Shown here: piece after piece, positions 45,067 through 53,131 of the stretch
Position numbering within the stretch: position 1 is the stretch's first letter
Layout of the letters: each line of letters opens with the position of its first letter
NCBI RefSeq assembly: GCF_013376455.1
Contig: NZ_CP045504.1
Location: 4,237,001-4,301,000 of the forward strand
Direction of reading: 5' to 3'
Length of the DNA: 64,000 nucleotides
Source: Desulfolutivibrio sulfodismutans DSM 3696
Lineage (GTDB): Bacteria > Desulfobacterota > Desulfovibrionia > Desulfovibrionales > Desulfovibrionaceae
The notes under the pieces: model-generated
Told to the model about the DNA's origin: nothing
Seen by the model: only the letters and a program-made list of their open reading frames with translations
Databases searched by the model: none
Position numbers and translations under genes: made by a program

Positions 45067-45354
45067 TCAGCTCGAAACAAACTCCACCTTGACCTTGTAG
45101 CCGTTGGCGTGGGCGTAGCGATTGAGGGTGTCGAAGCTCACGTTGGACTTGCCGCCCTCAATTTTAGCCACCACGGGTTGCTTCACGCCCATGCGCTCCG
45201 CAACCTGGGCCTGAGTGAGCCCCGCCTTTTGCCGGGCATCCAGCATGGCCCCGATCAAAGCGAACTCTTCTTCAAGAGCGTCGTACTCTCTGGCGTATTC
45301 GGGATCTTCGCGCATCATGCGTTCGTGAACGGCTCGCGCATTAACTCGGGCCAT
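45067..45354 (-). CDS. XRE-family antitoxin-like regulator
   Basis: A 95-residue protein with C-terminal HTH_3 (IGAMLDARQKAGLTQAQVAE, RMGVKQPVVAKIEGGKSNVS) and a small beta tail (YKVKVEFVSS) as in HigA/HipB-type antitoxins. The N-terminal half is a helix with REDPEYAREYDALEEEF. ATG 45354 has AGAGGAAG upstream; the open frame extends further (ALPRVEITPDENGTLIAVLP) and could be an extended N-terminus. No toxin gene is directly linked, so it may be orphan or co-opted. Confidence 0.72.
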   Translation of the reverse strand: MARVNARAVHERMMREDPEYAREYDALEEEFALIGAMLDARQKAGLTQAQVAERMGVKQPVVAKIEGGKSNVSFDTLNRYAHANGYKVKVEFVSS

Positions 45355-45433
45355 GTTCTTCCTCTGACCTGCCGGGAGCACGGCAATCAAAGTGCCGTTC
45401 TCGTCGGGAGTGATTTCGACGCGCGGTAGTGCG

Positions 45434-45727
45434 CTATTGCCCTGCCAGCACGCGCCGCACGGTGTTGGGCTCGCGGTCGATGACCATGAGGTAGGCCCTG
45501 GCCGGGCCTTCTGGAATCCGGGACTTCTGCTCCCAATGACGAAGTGTCGCCAGCTTAAAACCGAAGGTTCGAGCGAAGTCCGCCTGGGTCATGTGCAACT
45601 TCTCGCGGATGCCTTTCACGTCCACCGTCTCGGGCACATGGATGGCGTATTCGCTCAGGTCCATCTCCCCGGAGGCGATGGCAAGGGCCTCCTTTGCCCC
45701 CTGGATGATTCTGCTACCGTTTCCCAT
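45434..45727 (-). CDS. HigA/NadS-like antitoxin
   Basis: A 97-residue XRE protein: SEYAIHVPETVDVKGIREKL, then TQADFARTFGFKLATLRHWE, the HTH that reads the operator, then RAYLMVIDREPNTVRRVL. It pairs with the RelE/HigB-type toxin whose 3' end it overlaps by 14 bases. As in most type II systems, it would neutralise the toxin and repress the pair. Confidence 0.82.
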   Translation of the reverse strand: MGNGSRIIQGAKEALAIASGEMDLSEYAIHVPETVDVKGIREKLHMTQADFARTFGFKLATLRHWEQKSRIPEGPARAYLMVIDREPNTVRRVLAGQ

Positions 45728-46079
45728 GGCTGATGCCCTCCTTGTACGCCTTGACGATCCTAGGCATTATCTCACGCAGTTCGTTCCGCTCCGCCGGGGT
45801 CAGGTTGGCCTTCTCGTTTTTGGCGAAAAGGGCCATGACGAACAACGGAATGCCCATGTCGTGGAAGTAGTAGACCACGCGATACCCGCCGCTCATGCCC
45901 GTGCCTTCCCCAGCGAAGCGTACCTTCCGGACGCCGCCGGTTCCTTCCATGATGACGCCCGCCGTGGGGTTTGCCGCTAGAAAGTTGATGAGGCTCCGAC
46001 GCTCCTCTTCGTCCAGGCCCGCCCGCTTCACATCCTTGAGGAATGTGGGCGTCTCAATGACTATCAACAGCTTCGTCAT
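45714..46079 (-). CDS. RelE/HigB-type toxin
   Basis: A 121-residue toxin of the RelE/ParE superfamily: VIETPTFLKDVKRAGLDEEE, VIMEGTGGVRKVRFAGEGTG, SGGYRVVYYFHD and FVMALFAKNEKANLTPAERN are the typical strand and basic positions of NadS-linked toxins that cleave mRNA on the ribosome. ATG 46079 is the likely start; the ATG at 46112 adds unsupported residues. Toxin precedes antitoxin, as in higBA. Such a pair would stabilise the island. Confidence 0.8.
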   Translation of the reverse strand: MTKLLIVIETPTFLKDVKRAGLDEEERRSLINFLAANPTAGVIMEGTGGVRKVRFAGEGTGMSGGYRVVYYFHDMGIPLFVMALFAKNEKANLTPAERNELREIMPRIVKAYKEGISHGKR

Positions 46080-46115
46080 GGCTTGCAGTAATCCATTGGC
46101 GTTGTGAGTCAAGGG

Positions 46116-47333
46116 CTACCCGTTGAGCGCAACGACCTTGCCGGGCGTCTTGCCCCTGATCGCTTCCAGGGAGTCCACGGCAGCGACCAAGTCATTCGGG
46201 GCCAGGTGGCTGTACCGCTCGGTCATGGCGGTAGTTGCGTGCCCCATGAGGCGGGCTACGGTGATGAGCGGAGTTCCCCGGCGAACAAGCCAGCTTGCGA
46301 AGGTATGCCGGAGTGAGTGGAAAACCACGCGGTCCCGTGCATCCTCAACGCCCATGTTGAAGAGTTCGTCCGCCGTCTTGATGAAGGTTTGCGAGACTTG
46401 GCCGATGCGGGTTCCCTTCTCGGAGGGGAAGACCAAATCCGAAGGGGCGGCATCGTCGAGGCGGCGGGCTTCGAGCATTTCCCGCGCAGTGCGGGTCAAA
46501 GGCACGACACGGTTCTTGCCGCTCTTGGTGTCCCTGACCTTTAATCCGTCGTGGGCCACATCCGCCCAAACGAGGGAGAAGATTTCGCCGGCCCTCAGTC
46601 CGGCGTTGAGGGCAAGAAGGGCCTGGTCATGAACTGTCCGGCTCTTTTCAGCCAGGGCTTCCAGGAGCCGTTGTGCTTCGTTTTCTTCCAGGAAGCGGTG
46701 ACGCCGGTTGTCCTTGGCCGGGCGCTTGACTAGGCGGGTAGGGCTTTCGCTCTGGTAGAGCCCGCGTTGCCGGGCGAGGTTCACAATCTGGCGGATGACG
46801 GCGAAGGCGTACTCGATGGTTCGGGGGGAACGCCCGGCGTCGAGCATCGCTTTCTTGACCCGTTGGACATGCAGTTCCCCCAGGTCCTTGACGCGTGTCT
46901 TCCCTATGGCCGGGCCGATCCAGACGCGAAACATGATCTCTTCGCGTTTCACCGTGGACGGACGCTTGTGGTCAATGGCCTGTTGGGGAAAGTATACTTC
47001 ATGAAAGAAGTTGGCGAGGGTGACGGCTTCGTGGGCTTTCAGGACTTCGGCTTCTTCGCGGGCCTTCCGGTCGGCATCGGCCAGGGCGCGTTTTTCAGCC
47101 AGCGAAACCGGGCCTTCGCCCGTGGCGTGGGCCTTCTTGAGGTCCGAGAGGACCGTGGCGGCCTTCTGCTCGGACCAGCCCTCGGACGCCCACCCAAGAC
47201 CTTCTTCTCGACGCTTGCCGCCCACCTGGGCGCGGATGGCGAAGTAACGGTCTAACCGCACGCCGTGCTTGCGGCTGGCGTGTTCGTAGTACCGAACGCC
47301 GGGGAACTTCGAGGAAACCCATTTGACCGCCAT
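46116..47333 (-). CDS. Tyrosine-type site-specific integrase
   Basis: A 405-residue island integrase. It has an N-terminal arm-binding domain, a core-binding domain (LANFFHEVYFPQQA to PRTIEYAFAVIRQIVN) and a complete catalytic domain: first Arg in LNAGLRAGEI, Lys in TKSGKNRVVPL, HxxR in FHSLRHTFASWL, His in LMGHATTAMTERYSHL, and the Tyr nucleophile in ERYSHL. Start ATG 47333 is the first consistent with family length. It faces the tRNA-Lys attachment site 158 bases away. It recombines island and tRNA attachment sites; excision would depend on a directionality factor such as the AlpA-like protein. Confidence 0.92.
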   Translation of the reverse strand: MAVKWVSSKFPGVRYYEHASRKHGVRLDRYFAIRAQVGGKRREEGLGWASEGWSEQKAATVLSDLKKAHATGEGPVSLAEKRALADADRKAREEAEVLKAHEAVTLANFFHEVYFPQQAIDHKRPSTVKREEIMFRVWIGPAIGKTRVKDLGELHVQRVKKAMLDAGRSPRTIEYAFAVIRQIVNLARQRGLYQSESPTRLVKRPAKDNRRHRFLEENEAQRLLEALAEKSRTVHDQALLALNAGLRAGEIFSLVWADVAHDGLKVRDTKSGKNRVVPLTRTAREMLEARRLDDAAPSDLVFPSEKGTRIGQVSQTFIKTADELFNMGVEDARDRVVFHSLRHTFASWLVRRGTPLITVARLMGHATTAMTERYSHLAPNDLVAAVDSLEAIRGKTPGKVVALNG

Positions 47334-47399
47334 GTCCGCCACCTCCAATTTCTCTCCCCACTCTCTCCCCACTTTTATGCAGAAATGGGGTGTTATCGA

Positions 47400-47479
47400 G
47401 TGAAGCCCTGTGAAGAAAAATAGGTCTGGAAGTAAGGACAGTCAACGGATTTCATGGAATCCAGTGAAGTCGGGTGAAG
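47400..47479. repeat. Four GTGAAG repeats, probable integrase arm sites
   Basis: GTGAAG occurs at 47400-47405, 47410-47415, 47464-47469 and 47474-47479. Within each pair the starts are exactly 10 bp apart, one DNA turn, and the pairs are 64 bp apart, between integrase start and attachment core. This is the layout of arm-type sites bound by the integrase N-terminal domain. Direct sequence observation; role inferred. Confidence 0.55.
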
Positions 47480-47490
47480 GTGCCAAAATG

Positions 47491-47538
47491 GGACTCTTAA
47501 TCCGTTGGTTCAAGGTTCGAGTCCTTGATGGCCCACCA
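47491..47538 (+). other. Island attachment site: 3' part of tRNA-Lys(CUU)
   Basis: Sequence from the anticodon stem (GGACTCTTAATCC, anticodon CTT) through an intact T arm (CAAGG TTCGAGT CCTTG) to GATGGCCCACCA. The matching 5' half (acceptor GGGCCAT, D arm) is absent upstream; left of GGACTC the DNA is island sequence. The fragment is therefore the integration scar. The complete tRNA gene is expected at the other island end, outside this window. Crossover in the anticodon stem-loop is typical of tyrosine integrases. Confidence 0.8.
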
Positions 47539-47548
47539 GAAATTTCAA

Positions 47549-47583
47549 GGGGTCAGGTGAAAATCACCTGGCCCTTTTGCTTT
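47549..47583 (+). terminator. Terminator behind tRNA-Lys site
   Basis: GGTCAGGTGA and TCACCTGGCC pair (one G-T) around AAA, followed by CTTTTGCTTTT. It is probably the native terminator of the tRNA gene retained next to the attachment site. Confidence 0.7.
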
Positions 47584-47682
47584 TGGCGAGGTTCTGGTCC
47601 CGCTCTGGTCCCGCTTTTTTTGATGATGGGCGACAGTTTGGCGCTCCTAGATGGGGGTGTTCGTCTGCGGACATCGTCCATT

Positions 47683-47815
47683 TCATGGGCTTGCATGGCT
47701 GCAAACCGTTGTCCCAAAAAGCACCTTGTACCCGACGCCAAGCGCCGTCCCCAGATGCCTGGCCATGGCCTTGCCGATGGGACGCTTGCCATTCTTCATC
47801 TCGGAGATGCAGCGA
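47683..47815 (-). pseudogene. Remnant of an XRE-type regulator
   Basis: Minus-strand translation ISEMKNGKRPIGKAMARHLG followed by TALGVGYKVLF matches the end of an XRE helix-turn-helix antitoxin domain (IS-x-I/M-x-x-G-K-R-x-I-G-K-x-M-A-x-x-L). No start or first helices are found upstream, so the gene is a fragment beside the tRNA insertion hotspot. The rest of 47584-48018 holds no convincing gene. Confidence 0.5.
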
Positions 47816-48018
47816 GGGGGGGGCTGGCCAGACCCCGGCGACGGTGCGCCCATGACACGCGCCGCGCAATGGACAGCGGCGATATGCTCGACTATAGCCC
47901 ACGTATCGGAAGCCTACGCGGGGGAACGGCTGTCGATCTCCGGACGCATCTGGCGCGTACTGAAAGAAGCCCGGTTCGGGCCGGTCCCCGCGTGCACGTT
48001 TTCCCCCCAGGAGCCAGC

Positions 48019-48612
48019 ATGTCACGACTGCCGCTGCCGAAATACCAAGACCTCCCGCCCGAGACCCGGGCCCTTTACGACCAACTGGCGGCCAAACGGG
48101 GTCGCATCGACGGCATGTACCAGACCCTGCTCTCCCATCCGGCCCTTCTGGAAAAGGTGTCCGCCCTGGGCGGCTATCTGCGTTTCGGAGAAACCGCCCT
48201 GCCGCCCGAGGCCAGGGAACTGGCGATTCTGGCCTGCGCCCGGCGCATGGGGGCGGGATACGAATGGGTGAAACACCTTGGTCCGGCCAGACAGGCCGGG
48301 ATTCCGGACCCGGTCATCGAAGCCCTGCGCACGGGGCGAGAGCCGGAGGGGCTTGCCCCTGGGCTGCGTGCGGTCCTCGACGCGGCGGGCTGCGCCCTGG
48401 CCCGGCGGACGATCCCGGCCGGGGTCCAGGACGAGGTGGCCAGGGCCTACGGCGTCGAGGGTGTTGTGGAACTGGTGGTGCTGTGCGGGTTTTACGCCAT
48501 GATCGCGGGGGTGATCTTTGCCTTCGACGTCCCGCTGCCCGAGGGCGCGCGGGATCCGTTCGCGCCGCAGGCCGACGAAAATGAACCGACGACCGGAGGG
48601 GAAAGCGCGTGA
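48019..48612 (+). CDS. Carboxymuconolactone decarboxylase family protein
   Basis: A 197-residue AhpD-like all-helical protein: YQTLLSHPALLEKVSALGGY, ETALPPEARELAILACARRM, GAGYEWVKHLGPARQAGIPD and VVELVVLCGFYAMIAGVIFA match the family. The usual Cys-x-x-Cys of AhpD is replaced by GYEWVKH, as in the CMD-type subgroup, so lactone or quinone chemistry is likelier than peroxide reduction. ATG 48019 follows CCAGGAGCC. It overlaps the thiamine-diphosphate enzyme gene (GTGA), so both act in one operon, possibly on one substrate. Confidence 0.8.
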   Translation: MSRLPLPKYQDLPPETRALYDQLAAKRGRIDGMYQTLLSHPALLEKVSALGGYLRFGETALPPEARELAILACARRMGAGYEWVKHLGPARQAGIPDPVIEALRTGREPEGLAPGLRAVLDAAGCALARRTIPAGVQDEVARAYGVEGVVELVVLCGFYAMIAGVIFAFDVPLPEGARDPFAPQADENEPTTGGESA

Positions 48613-50336
48613 AGACGACGGCCTATTATCTTGAGGCGCTGGCCCGGGAAGGGCTCACGCATGTGTTTCTCGTGCCCGGGGGGCTCATTGATCCGTTCCT
48701 GGAGGATCTGACCCGGACGTCCGGGCTCACGGCGGTGGTGGCGGCCCACGAGGGCGGCGCAACCTTTATGGCCGACGGCTACGCCCGTGCCTCGGGCCGC
48801 TTCGGGGCCTGCCTGTGCATCGGCGGGCCGGGCGTCACCAACACCCTGACCGGCGCGGTGGCCGCCTCCACGGACAACTCGCCGGTGCTCATCCTCTCGG
48901 GACAGGTGCCCACCGATTGGGAGGGGCGCGGCGGCTTTCAGGATTCCTCCCCGGCCACCCTCAACGATCTGGCCATGCTCGACCCGGCGGTTCGCAAATC
49001 CCTGGCCGTGGAAAACACCCATCTGGCCGCCCACCATCTCCGTTCGGCCCTGACGGCCATGCTGGCGGCCCCCCAGGGCCCTGTCCACCTGAGCCTGCCC
49101 ACGGACGTCCAGCGCGGGGATATCGCCACGCCGTGGACGCCGCTCGATGCGACCCTGTACCATCCCCGGGTTTACGACCCCGTGGCCATGGAGCGGGCCC
49201 TTACCATCCTGTCCCCGTCCGGAGGCGACCCGGCCCCGCGCCGTGTGGCCATCCTGGCCGGGGCGGGCGTGGAGAAATCCGGCTGCGCCGACGAACTCCT
49301 GCGCTTCGCCGAGCGCTACGCCATTCCGGTGGCCACCACGCTTCGGGCCAAGGGGGTTTTCCCCGAGGACCATCCCCTGTCGCTCGGGGTCTTCGGCTAT
49401 GCCGGGCACCGACATGCCATCGAGGGGCTGCTTTCGGGCGGCGTGGAGGTGCTTGTCGTGCTCGGGTCGGGACTCTCCCAACGCGACACGCTGTTTTGGG
49501 ACCGCAAGATGCTCCCGTCCAGGGCGCTCATCCATGTGGACATCGACCCCCGGGTCATCGGGAGGACGTGGCCGGCCGAGGTCTCCCTGTGCGGGGATTG
49601 CGGCGAAATCCTGCGCCTTGCCCTGGCTGCGGACAGTCAGCGCCTCGGAGGCCTCGAGCGCTCGGTTCCCGAGCGGCGACAGTGGCTCGACGGCATCCGG
49701 GCCGCGGGACCGCGCTGCTACGATGCGCAAAACCAGGAGTGCGCGGACGTACCGCTGCATCCGGCCCGGGTGCTGGCGGCGCTTCGCCGGGTCATGCCGC
49801 GCCAGGGCGGACTGGTGGTGGATTCCGGGGCGCATCGGGCCTTTTGCGGCCATTACTGGCAGGCCTACGCCCCCCGGACCTATTTTTCAGCCACCAACAT
49901 CGGCCCCATGGGCTGGGCCATCCCGGCGGCCTGCGGCATCAAGGCGGCGCGCCCGGACGTGCCGCTGGCCGTGGTCACCGGGGACGGCTGCATGCTCATG
50001 CACGGCATGGACATCCAGACCGCAGCCAGGTACGGCCTGGCCGTGGTGTACGTGGTGATCAACAACGCCGCGCTCGGCAACGTCTGGCTGCGCGCGCACC
50101 AGGAGGGCCCGGGACCGGCCGCGCTGACGGAAATCCCCAGGCGGGACTGGGCCGGGATGGCCAGGGCCATGGGGCTTGGGGCGGCCGTGGTCGAGCGGCC
50201 CGAGGAGTTGGAGCCGGCCTTCGAAAAGGCCCTGGCGTCGGGGACGGCGTATCTGGTGGATGTGCGTTGCGACAAGCGGTTCGCCACGCCGGTTACGCCC
50301 TATGCCCAGGCCAAGGCGGTCTGGCACGACGACTAG
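48609..50336 (+). CDS. Thiamine-diphosphate enzyme, acetolactate synthase-like
   Basis: A 575-residue three-domain TPP enzyme. N-terminal PYR domain with catalytic Glu in VVAAHEGGATFMADGYARAS; central DHS-like fold (LAGAGVEKSGCADELLRFAE); C-terminal PP domain with VTGDGCMLMHGMDIQTA and VVINNAALGN (GDG-x-NN, Mg/TPP site). It resembles acetolactate synthase or sulfopyruvate/phosphonopyruvate decarboxylase relatives, and no regulatory subunit is nearby. GTG start overlapping the upstream stop. Substrate cannot be assigned; the CMD-family neighbour suggests a small catabolic or biosynthetic unit. Confidence 0.85.
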   Translation: MKTTAYYLEALAREGLTHVFLVPGGLIDPFLEDLTRTSGLTAVVAAHEGGATFMADGYARASGRFGACLCIGGPGVTNTLTGAVAASTDNSPVLILSGQVPTDWEGRGGFQDSSPATLNDLAMLDPAVRKSLAVENTHLAAHHLRSALTAMLAAPQGPVHLSLPTDVQRGDIATPWTPLDATLYHPRVYDPVAMERALTILSPSGGDPAPRRVAILAGAGVEKSGCADELLRFAERYAIPVATTLRAKGVFPEDHPLSLGVFGYAGHRHAIEGLLSGGVEVLVVLGSGLSQRDTLFWDRKMLPSRALIHVDIDPRVIGRTWPAEVSLCGDCGEILRLALAADSQRLGGLERSVPERRQWLDGIRAAGPRCYDAQNQECADVPLHPARVLAALRRVMPRQGGLVVDSGAHRAFCGHYWQAYAPRTYFSATNIGPMGWAIPAACGIKAARPDVPLAVVTGDGCMLMHGMDIQTAARYGLAVVYVVINNAALGNVWLRAHQEGPGPAALTEIPRRDWAGMARAMGLGAAVVERPEELEPAFEKALASGTAYLVDVRCDKRFATPVTPYAQAKAVWHDD

Positions 50337-50478
50337 CGGTGCTTTCATTATAAATACTCCGATTTCGCGGGCATGGCCCGGGCAGAGGATCGATCAAAGG
50401 CCGAATCGGCGCTCACGCCTGTGGGCCCGGGAAGGATATGAGGGTGGACATGTGGCGGATGGCGGCGGAGAGCTTCCC

Positions 50479-50898
50479 ATGAGCGGGCGGTGGGCGATTT
50501 TTTCGCGGGGCGAGGGGGCCGTGGGGCGGCCCCTGGCCGTGGCGGCGCTTCTGGTCTGGGCGGCGTCCATGGCGGCGGTGGTCTACATGTCGCTTCTGCC
50601 GGACGTGGAGATGCCCGGCGACTACCCCGACATCGACAAGCTGTACCACATGGCGGGGTATGCCTGGCTGGCGTTTCTGCCGTGTTTCGGATTCGCCCGC
50701 AAACGGGTGGGGCTTGCGGCCTCGTTGTCCATGATCCTTTTGGGCTGCGCCCTGGAATACGTCCAGGGCTACGTGCCGGGCCGCATGCCCTCGCTTGGGG
50801 ACATGGCCGCCAACACGGTCGGTGTGGCGCTTGGCGTCGCGGCCGGGCGGCTTTTGCGCTACCGGCTGATCCCGGCCTTCCGGCGGGTGGTCTTTTGA
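50479..50898 (+). CDS. VanZ-like membrane protein
   Basis: A 139-residue protein with three to four membrane helices. The family marker DIDKLYHMAGYAWLAFLPC and later LEYVQGYVPGRMPSLGDMAA correspond to VanZ (D-K-x-x-H...GYA; E-x-x-Q...R-x-x-x-x-D). Function of VanZ-like proteins is unclear; some give low-level teicoplanin resistance. ATG 50479 is the first start inside the conserved region. It lies between the TPP enzyme and the ThrE pair on the same strand. Confidence 0.75.
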   Translation: MSGRWAIFSRGEGAVGRPLAVAALLVWAASMAAVVYMSLLPDVEMPGDYPDIDKLYHMAGYAWLAFLPCFGFARKRVGLAASLSMILLGCALEYVQGYVPGRMPSLGDMAANTVGVALGVAAGRLLRYRLIPAFRRVVF

Positions 50899-50934
50899 TG
50901 ACAAGCCGGGCCGTTTCGTCGTAGGCCTGCACCC

Positions 50935-51729
50935 ATGGACGACGCCAGCCAGACCCAGCCGGACATCCCCCGCGAGCACGCCAGCCTGGAGAAGGCCCTG
51001 ACCCCGGCTATCCGGGCCGGGGCCATCATGTTCGCCTCGGGCGGCGAGATCGACAAGGTGCGCCGCGCCATCGCCAGCATGCTGCGCGGCCACAGCCTGG
51101 AACACATCCACATCCTCGTGGCCCACAACGCGCTCATGGTCACCGTGGTGCATCACGGCGAGGTCATGACCCAGGTCCAGAGCATCGATGGGCATGGCGT
51201 GGACTTCAACAAGATCGCGGCGGTCTACCGGCTGGCCAAGAAGGCCCACCGGGGAAACTATCCGCCCGATGCCCTGCGGGGCAAGGTGGAGGCCATCCGG
51301 CGCCTGGGGCGCGTCTACCCCCGGACGCTCGCCGCGGCCTGCGCCGCCCTGGCCTGCGGCGCCTTCGCCGTGATTTTCGGCGGCGGCGTGGCGGCGTTTC
51401 TGGTCACGGCCCTGGCGGCCTTCCTGGGGGCCTGGACCCGGTTTCTTCTGGCGGGCATGCGTTTCAACGTGGTGCTGGTTTTTGGCCTCAGTTCGTTTGT
51501 GGCCACCTATGCCGCGCTGGTGTTGTCGGAGTTTCTTCCGGATCGGCAGTATGCGGAGATGGCGGCGGTGCTGTTTCTCATTCCCGGCGTGCCGCTCATC
51601 GATGCCTTTGAGGAGATCATCCGGGGCTATTTCACGGTGGGCCTGACCCGGGCGGTGATGGGGCTCATGATGATCCTGGCCCTGTCGGCGGGCATGACGC
51701 TGGCCCTGGTGGTCAAGGGGCTGTGGTGA
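50935..51729 (+). CDS. yjjP: Threonine/serine exporter subunit, YjjP/ThrE N-terminal type
   Basis: A 264-residue protein: soluble N-terminal region with AIMFASGGEIDKVRRAIASM, ILVAHNALMVTVVHHGE and a DFNKIAAVYRLAKKAHRG segment, then five membrane helices (from RTLAAACAALACGAFAVIFG to LSAGMTLALVVKGLW) with IPGVPLIDAFEEIIRGYF. This is the ThrE N-terminal half, in the split YjjP-YjjB form. It would export small metabolites such as serine, threonine or succinate. The stop overlaps the yjjB start (TGATG). Confidence 0.85.
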   Translation: MDDASQTQPDIPREHASLEKALTPAIRAGAIMFASGGEIDKVRRAIASMLRGHSLEHIHILVAHNALMVTVVHHGEVMTQVQSIDGHGVDFNKIAAVYRLAKKAHRGNYPPDALRGKVEAIRRLGRVYPRTLAAACAALACGAFAVIFGGGVAAFLVTALAAFLGAWTRFLLAGMRFNVVLVFGLSSFVATYAALVLSEFLPDRQYAEMAAVLFLIPGVPLIDAFEEIIRGYFTVGLTRAVMGLMMILALSAGMTLALVVKGLW

Positions 51730-52193
51730 TGCCGGGCATGGCGGCGGATGTGGCCGTGAAGGCCCTGCTCGGGGCCGTGGCCGCCACGGGATTTGCGGTG
51801 CTTTTCAACGCCCCGCGCTACACGCTGGTCTGGTGCGCGGCCTGCGGCGCGCTGGGGCTGACGCTGCGCACCCTGGCCATGGCCTGCGGAATCGGGGTGG
51901 AGCTGGCCACGCTTTTCGCCTCAACCGCCGTCAGCGCCTTCTCGTTTTGGCCGCACAACCGGCTGACCCTGCCCACCCACATCTTTTCCATCCCCGGGGT
52001 CATCAACATGGTGCCCGGGGTCTACGCCTATCAGGCCATGACGGGGTTTCTGCGCTTCGTCCAGGAAAAGGACCAGGCGATTTTTCTTTCGGCCTGGCAT
52101 GACCTGTTGACCATGACCACCATCCTCATGGCCCTGGCCTTCGGGCTGGTGCTGCCCAGCCTGTGCCTGCGCATCGAAAAAAAGACCCTGTGA
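51729..52193 (+). CDS. yjjB: Threonine/serine exporter subunit, YjjB type
   Basis: A 154-residue membrane protein with four to five helices and the YjjB marker LPTHIFSIPGVINMVPGVYA, then QAMTGFLRF and a terminal LMALAFGLVLPSLCL. ATG 51729 chosen; GTG 51723 is in frame. Overlap with yjjP means coupled synthesis of the two halves of one exporter. The next 298 bases contain no gene I can support. Confidence 0.85.
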   Translation: MPGMAADVAVKALLGAVAATGFAVLFNAPRYTLVWCAACGALGLTLRTLAMACGIGVELATLFASTAVSAFSFWPHNRLTLPTHIFSIPGVINMVPGVYAYQAMTGFLRFVQEKDQAIFLSAWHDLLTMTTILMALAFGLVLPSLCLRIEKKTL

Positions 52194-52491
52194 GGGCGGC
52201 GGGCGGCGACCCCGGCCCGCGAGAAGAACCATTCAGAAACCCCGGCCTTGTGGCGTGTGGGCAGGGGCATTTTTGATTGGCGAATCCCTCTCGGTCCGGC
52301 CCCCTGGTCCCCCTGCGCATGGGTAACTACCCCCTCCAACCTGGAGTTGCCCTCTTTCCGGGCTGAATGTTCCCTGGCCCCACGGACGTTGGAATGGCCG
52401 GGTTCGAGCAGCGCCCACGCGGTTGCCGCCCCGGGGTGGTTGACGCTTTGTCATACAGCGAATACATGTCTTACAAAGAAGGAGGAGGCGT

Positions 52492-52716
52492 ATGTTGACC
52501 ATCCGGCTTCCGGCTGAACTTGAGTCGCGGCTTGCCGTCCTGGCCGAGACGACCAAGCGGCCGAAAAGCTTCTATGTGCGCGAGGCCCTGGAACGCAGTC
52601 TGGCGGACATGGAGGACGTGTATCTTGCGGAGGCCGCCTTGGAGCGGTTTCGGGCCAGCGGCGAAAAGGCCGTGACCTTGGAGGAGATGGAGCGCCGCCT
52701 TGACCTGGGCGATTGA
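52492..52716 (+). CDS. RelB-like ribbon-helix-helix antitoxin
   Basis: A 74-residue protein beginning MLTIRLPAELESRLAVLAET, the RHH strand and first helix, then KSFYVREALERSLADMED. The C-terminal part (LEEMERRLDLGD) would wrap the toxin. Strong AAGGAGGAGG before the ATG. Type II antitoxin and autorepressor; its end overlaps the toxin start by 17 bases. Confidence 0.85.
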   Translation: MLTIRLPAELESRLAVLAETTKRPKSFYVREALERSLADMEDVYLAEAALERFRASGEKAVTLEEMERRLDLGD

Positions 52717-52975
52717 GTTGACGCCCGAGGCGGCGAAGGCCCTGGCGCACCTGGGGAACGAGGCGGAGCGGCGGGTTGTGAGGTTTTTGCGCGAGCGGGT
52801 TTCCCGGCTGGACGACCCGCGCACCATCGGCGAACCGCTCAAAGGGTCGCAGTTCGCGGGGCTGTGGCGCTACCGGGCCGGGGACTATCGGATTTTGTGC
52901 GAAATCCAGGATGAGCGGGTCACGATTCTGGTGGTGCTGGTGGGGCACCGGCGGGAGGTGTATAAAGGGCGGTGA
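52700..52975 (+). CDS. RelE-family toxin
   Basis: A 91-residue toxin: WAIELTPEAAKALAHLGNEA, VSRLDDPRTIGEPLKG, LWRYRAGDYRILCEIQDERV and VLVGHRREVYKGR contain the RelE basic residues and the terminal Tyr. It starts at TTG 52700 within the antitoxin gene. Likely ribosome-dependent mRNA endonuclease held in check by the RHH partner. Confidence 0.85.
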   Translation: MTWAIELTPEAAKALAHLGNEAERRVVRFLRERVSRLDDPRTIGEPLKGSQFAGLWRYRAGDYRILCEIQDERVTILVVLVGHRREVYKGR

Positions 52976-53131
52976 CTATATCCTTGCGTGATAACTGTGA
53001 GGCAAATTTTCTGCCGTCGTTCATGGCGGCTATCGGGCGAAAGGTGGATTTTGGTTGCTGTTTTTCGAAGGGTGAGATAGTTTTATAAATATATATATCT
53101 TGCTTTTAAGGTTCTGGCCGGGGAGAACGCC

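Noticed and set aside
47400-47479. CRISPR-like repeats
   Set aside because: Only a six-base unit in two closely spaced pairs; no spacers of uniform length and no cas genes. Integrase arm sites fit better.
47491-47538. Functional tRNA-Lys gene
   Set aside because: Only the anticodon-to-CCA part is present; acceptor 5' strand and D arm are missing upstream.
48815-50353. Long alternative frame inside the thiamine-diphosphate enzyme gene
   Set aside because: Frame +1 artefact of high GC; rich in Gly/Arg/Pro with no conserved motif, whereas the main frame has complete TPP motifs.
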